Assembly (NCBI GenBank): GCA_002067795.1
Contig: MVQI01000029.1
Span: 23,912-87,911 of the forward strand
DNA from: Methanosaeta sp. PtaB.Bin039
GTDB lineage: Archaea; Halobacteriota; Methanosarcinia; Methanotrichales; Methanotrichaceae
Direction of reading: 5' to 3'
Length of the DNA stretch: 64,000 nucleotides
Below are positions 63,075 through 64,000 of the stretch, one piece after another. Each line of letters begins with the position of its first letter. Position 1 is the stretch's first letter. Position numbers and translations under genes: made by a program. The notes beneath the pieces were generated by a model, which worked only from the letters and a program-made list of their open reading frames with translations, was not told the DNA's origin and did not search any database.

Positions 63075-63241
63075 AATTCTTTACGGCGGCTGCAAAGACG
63101 CGCAAACGGAGAGGTTCTGAGCGCAGGGCCCACAATGGACCTGAGAAAAGGCAGCAAGACCCTCCCGAAAAGCTGGATTTACCATCTCGGTTGAAAATGG
63201 CAATTGGTGCAGCCGAAAGAATCTATCCGCAAAGGAAGTGA
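63071..63241 (+). CDS. possible 56-aa basic ORF coupled to rqcH
   Basis: The ATG at 63071 overlaps the RqcH TGA (ATGA). The 56-residue product begins MKFFTAAAKTRKRRGSERRA and ends AERIYPQRK. It is strongly basic in the first half and has a helix-like end. No ribosome binding site beyond GGGATGGGCA and no family match. Coupling is the main support. Confidence 0.35.
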   Translation: MKFFTAAAKTRKRRGSERRAHNGPEKRQQDPPEKLDLPSRLKMAIGAAERIYPQRK

Positions 63242-63325
63242 GTGGCGGCCGCGATCACCCAAAACGAGAATTTCGATCAACTAATACATCAAAATATTTA
63301 TATAGTATAAGCACTATTAATTATT

Positions 63326-64000
63326 ATGGATTCGTTTATAAGTTTTGGCCTTAGGCAAGCATATTCCAGGTTGGCGAAATTGGGGGATCCATTGGCCGAA
63401 GCCAACACGCTCATTGATTGGGAAAGGTTTCGTTCAATTGAAGATGGCTTGTATGATAATAAGACCGAGAGAGGAGGTCATCCCAACATTGATTTTGTCC
63501 TGATGATCAAGATTTTGGTTGTGCAGCATTGGTATAACTTATCAGATCAGAAAATGGAACGTGAGCTTGCCAATAATCTGTCCTTTATGAACTTTCTTGG
63601 CTATCCAGCATCCATTCCCGATTCCACAACGATATGGCTATTTCGTGAGCGTCTTAAGGAGAAAGAGAGATTTGATTCAATCTGGCAGGAAGTTCAAAGG
63701 CAGCTTGATGCTAAAGGATTGACCGTCAAAGAAGGCTCCATCCAGGATGCTACGTTCATCACATCGGATCCTGGCCGATCTGGCAATAAACCTCGTGGTA
63801 GTGAAGCAAGAACACGCCGGAGCAAAGATGGTACCTGGGCAAAGAAGGGCGAAGAATTGAATTTTGGTTACAAGCTTCACGAAAATGCAGACAAGAAGTA
63901 TGGTTTGATTCGGGCAATCGAAACCACTACTGCTTCGGTTCACGATAGCCAGGTAGATTTATCCAGAGCAGGTGAGACTATCTACAGAGATAAAGGCTAT
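63326..64000 (+). mobile_element. IS5-type transposase, cut by window end
   Basis: A frame of 225 codons stays open to the window edge, starting MDSFISFGLRQAYSRLAKLG. It continues LIDWERFRSIEDGLYDNK and a DUF772-type N-terminal domain (FVLMIKILVVQHWYNLSDQK, PDSTTIWLFRERL). The DDE-like core begins near residue 130 (GSIQDATFITSDPGRSGNK, then KKGEELNFGYKLH). IS5 family transposase is the best fit. The left inverted repeat is not identified; AATATTTATATAG near 63294 is its probable promoter region, and the element probably begins after 63260. The composition is lower in GC than its neighbours. Confidence 0.88.

Noticed and set aside
1..64000. CRISPR array or rRNA genes
   Set aside because: No regularly spaced direct repeats and no rRNA sequence were seen; the Cas4-like pair is not near any array.

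Overview
The window reads as a chromosomal segment of a methanogenic archaeon, most likely a Methanothrix (Methanosaeta)-like member of the Methanosarcinales. Archaeal markers include a full archaeal ribosomal-protein/SecY cluster with L32e, L19e, S4e and RNase P Rpp29; a GHMP-type shikimate kinase; Cbf5-type TruB; a tRNA-Ser with a 13-nt anticodon-loop intron; TATA-box promoters; and DUF1699 proteins, which I know from methanogens. The genus is an inference, not a database result.

Layout. 1-7.1 kb: tandem DUF1699 paralogs with duplicated promoters, a flavoprotein, DUF3467, a small nuclease-like protein, shikimate kinase plus chorismate mutase, PurE, and a universal stress protein coupled to a 38-aa membrane peptide. 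7.6-15.8 kb: a two-gene secreted operon (a 1470-aa protein with a gingipain-like C25 protease region, and a 525-aa partner), a small secreted protein, a decayed GNAT acetyltransferase and a SnoaL-like protein. 16.0-29.7 kb: a defence island, a type-3-like BREX operon (brxF, brxC, AlbA_2/RecG-like ATPase, pglX, DUF3644/HEPN-HTH protein, pglZ, brxA) with an eroded 3' end and a cluster of TGGGGAAT inverted repeats. 29.8-45.8 kb, all on the minus strand: SPOUT-type protein, L3 through SecY, a DUF106 insertase-like protein, cytidylate kinase, TruB and tRNA-Ser, packed with many ATGA or TGATG junctions; adk is missing from its usual place after secY.

45.9-64 kb: mixed genes. A TIR domain fused to a zinc ribbon sits just upstream of the ribosomal cluster. 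A Cas4-like nuclease is split over two coupled membrane-anchored genes. There follow a TPR lipid- or surface-associated protein, a secreted tandem rhodanese without catalytic cysteines, AMMECR1, rubrerythrin, an HExxH protein, FtsZ with a coupled 29-aa membrane peptide, Thi4, UPF0146, a P-type cation ATPase, a transglutaminase-like protein, a Mut7-C RNase-like protein, RqcH with a coupled 56-aa basic ORF, and an IS5-type transposase cut by the window edge.

How the parts fit: the 30-46 kb block is the core translation and secretion machinery, with tRNA modification at its 3' end. The BREX operon is a phage-defence module. It carries a probable HEPN RNase where BrxHII helicase would be expected, which is the strongest candidate here for an undescribed system variant. 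The split membrane Cas4-like pair, the TIR-zinc ribbon protein and several translationally coupled membrane micropeptides are further candidates.
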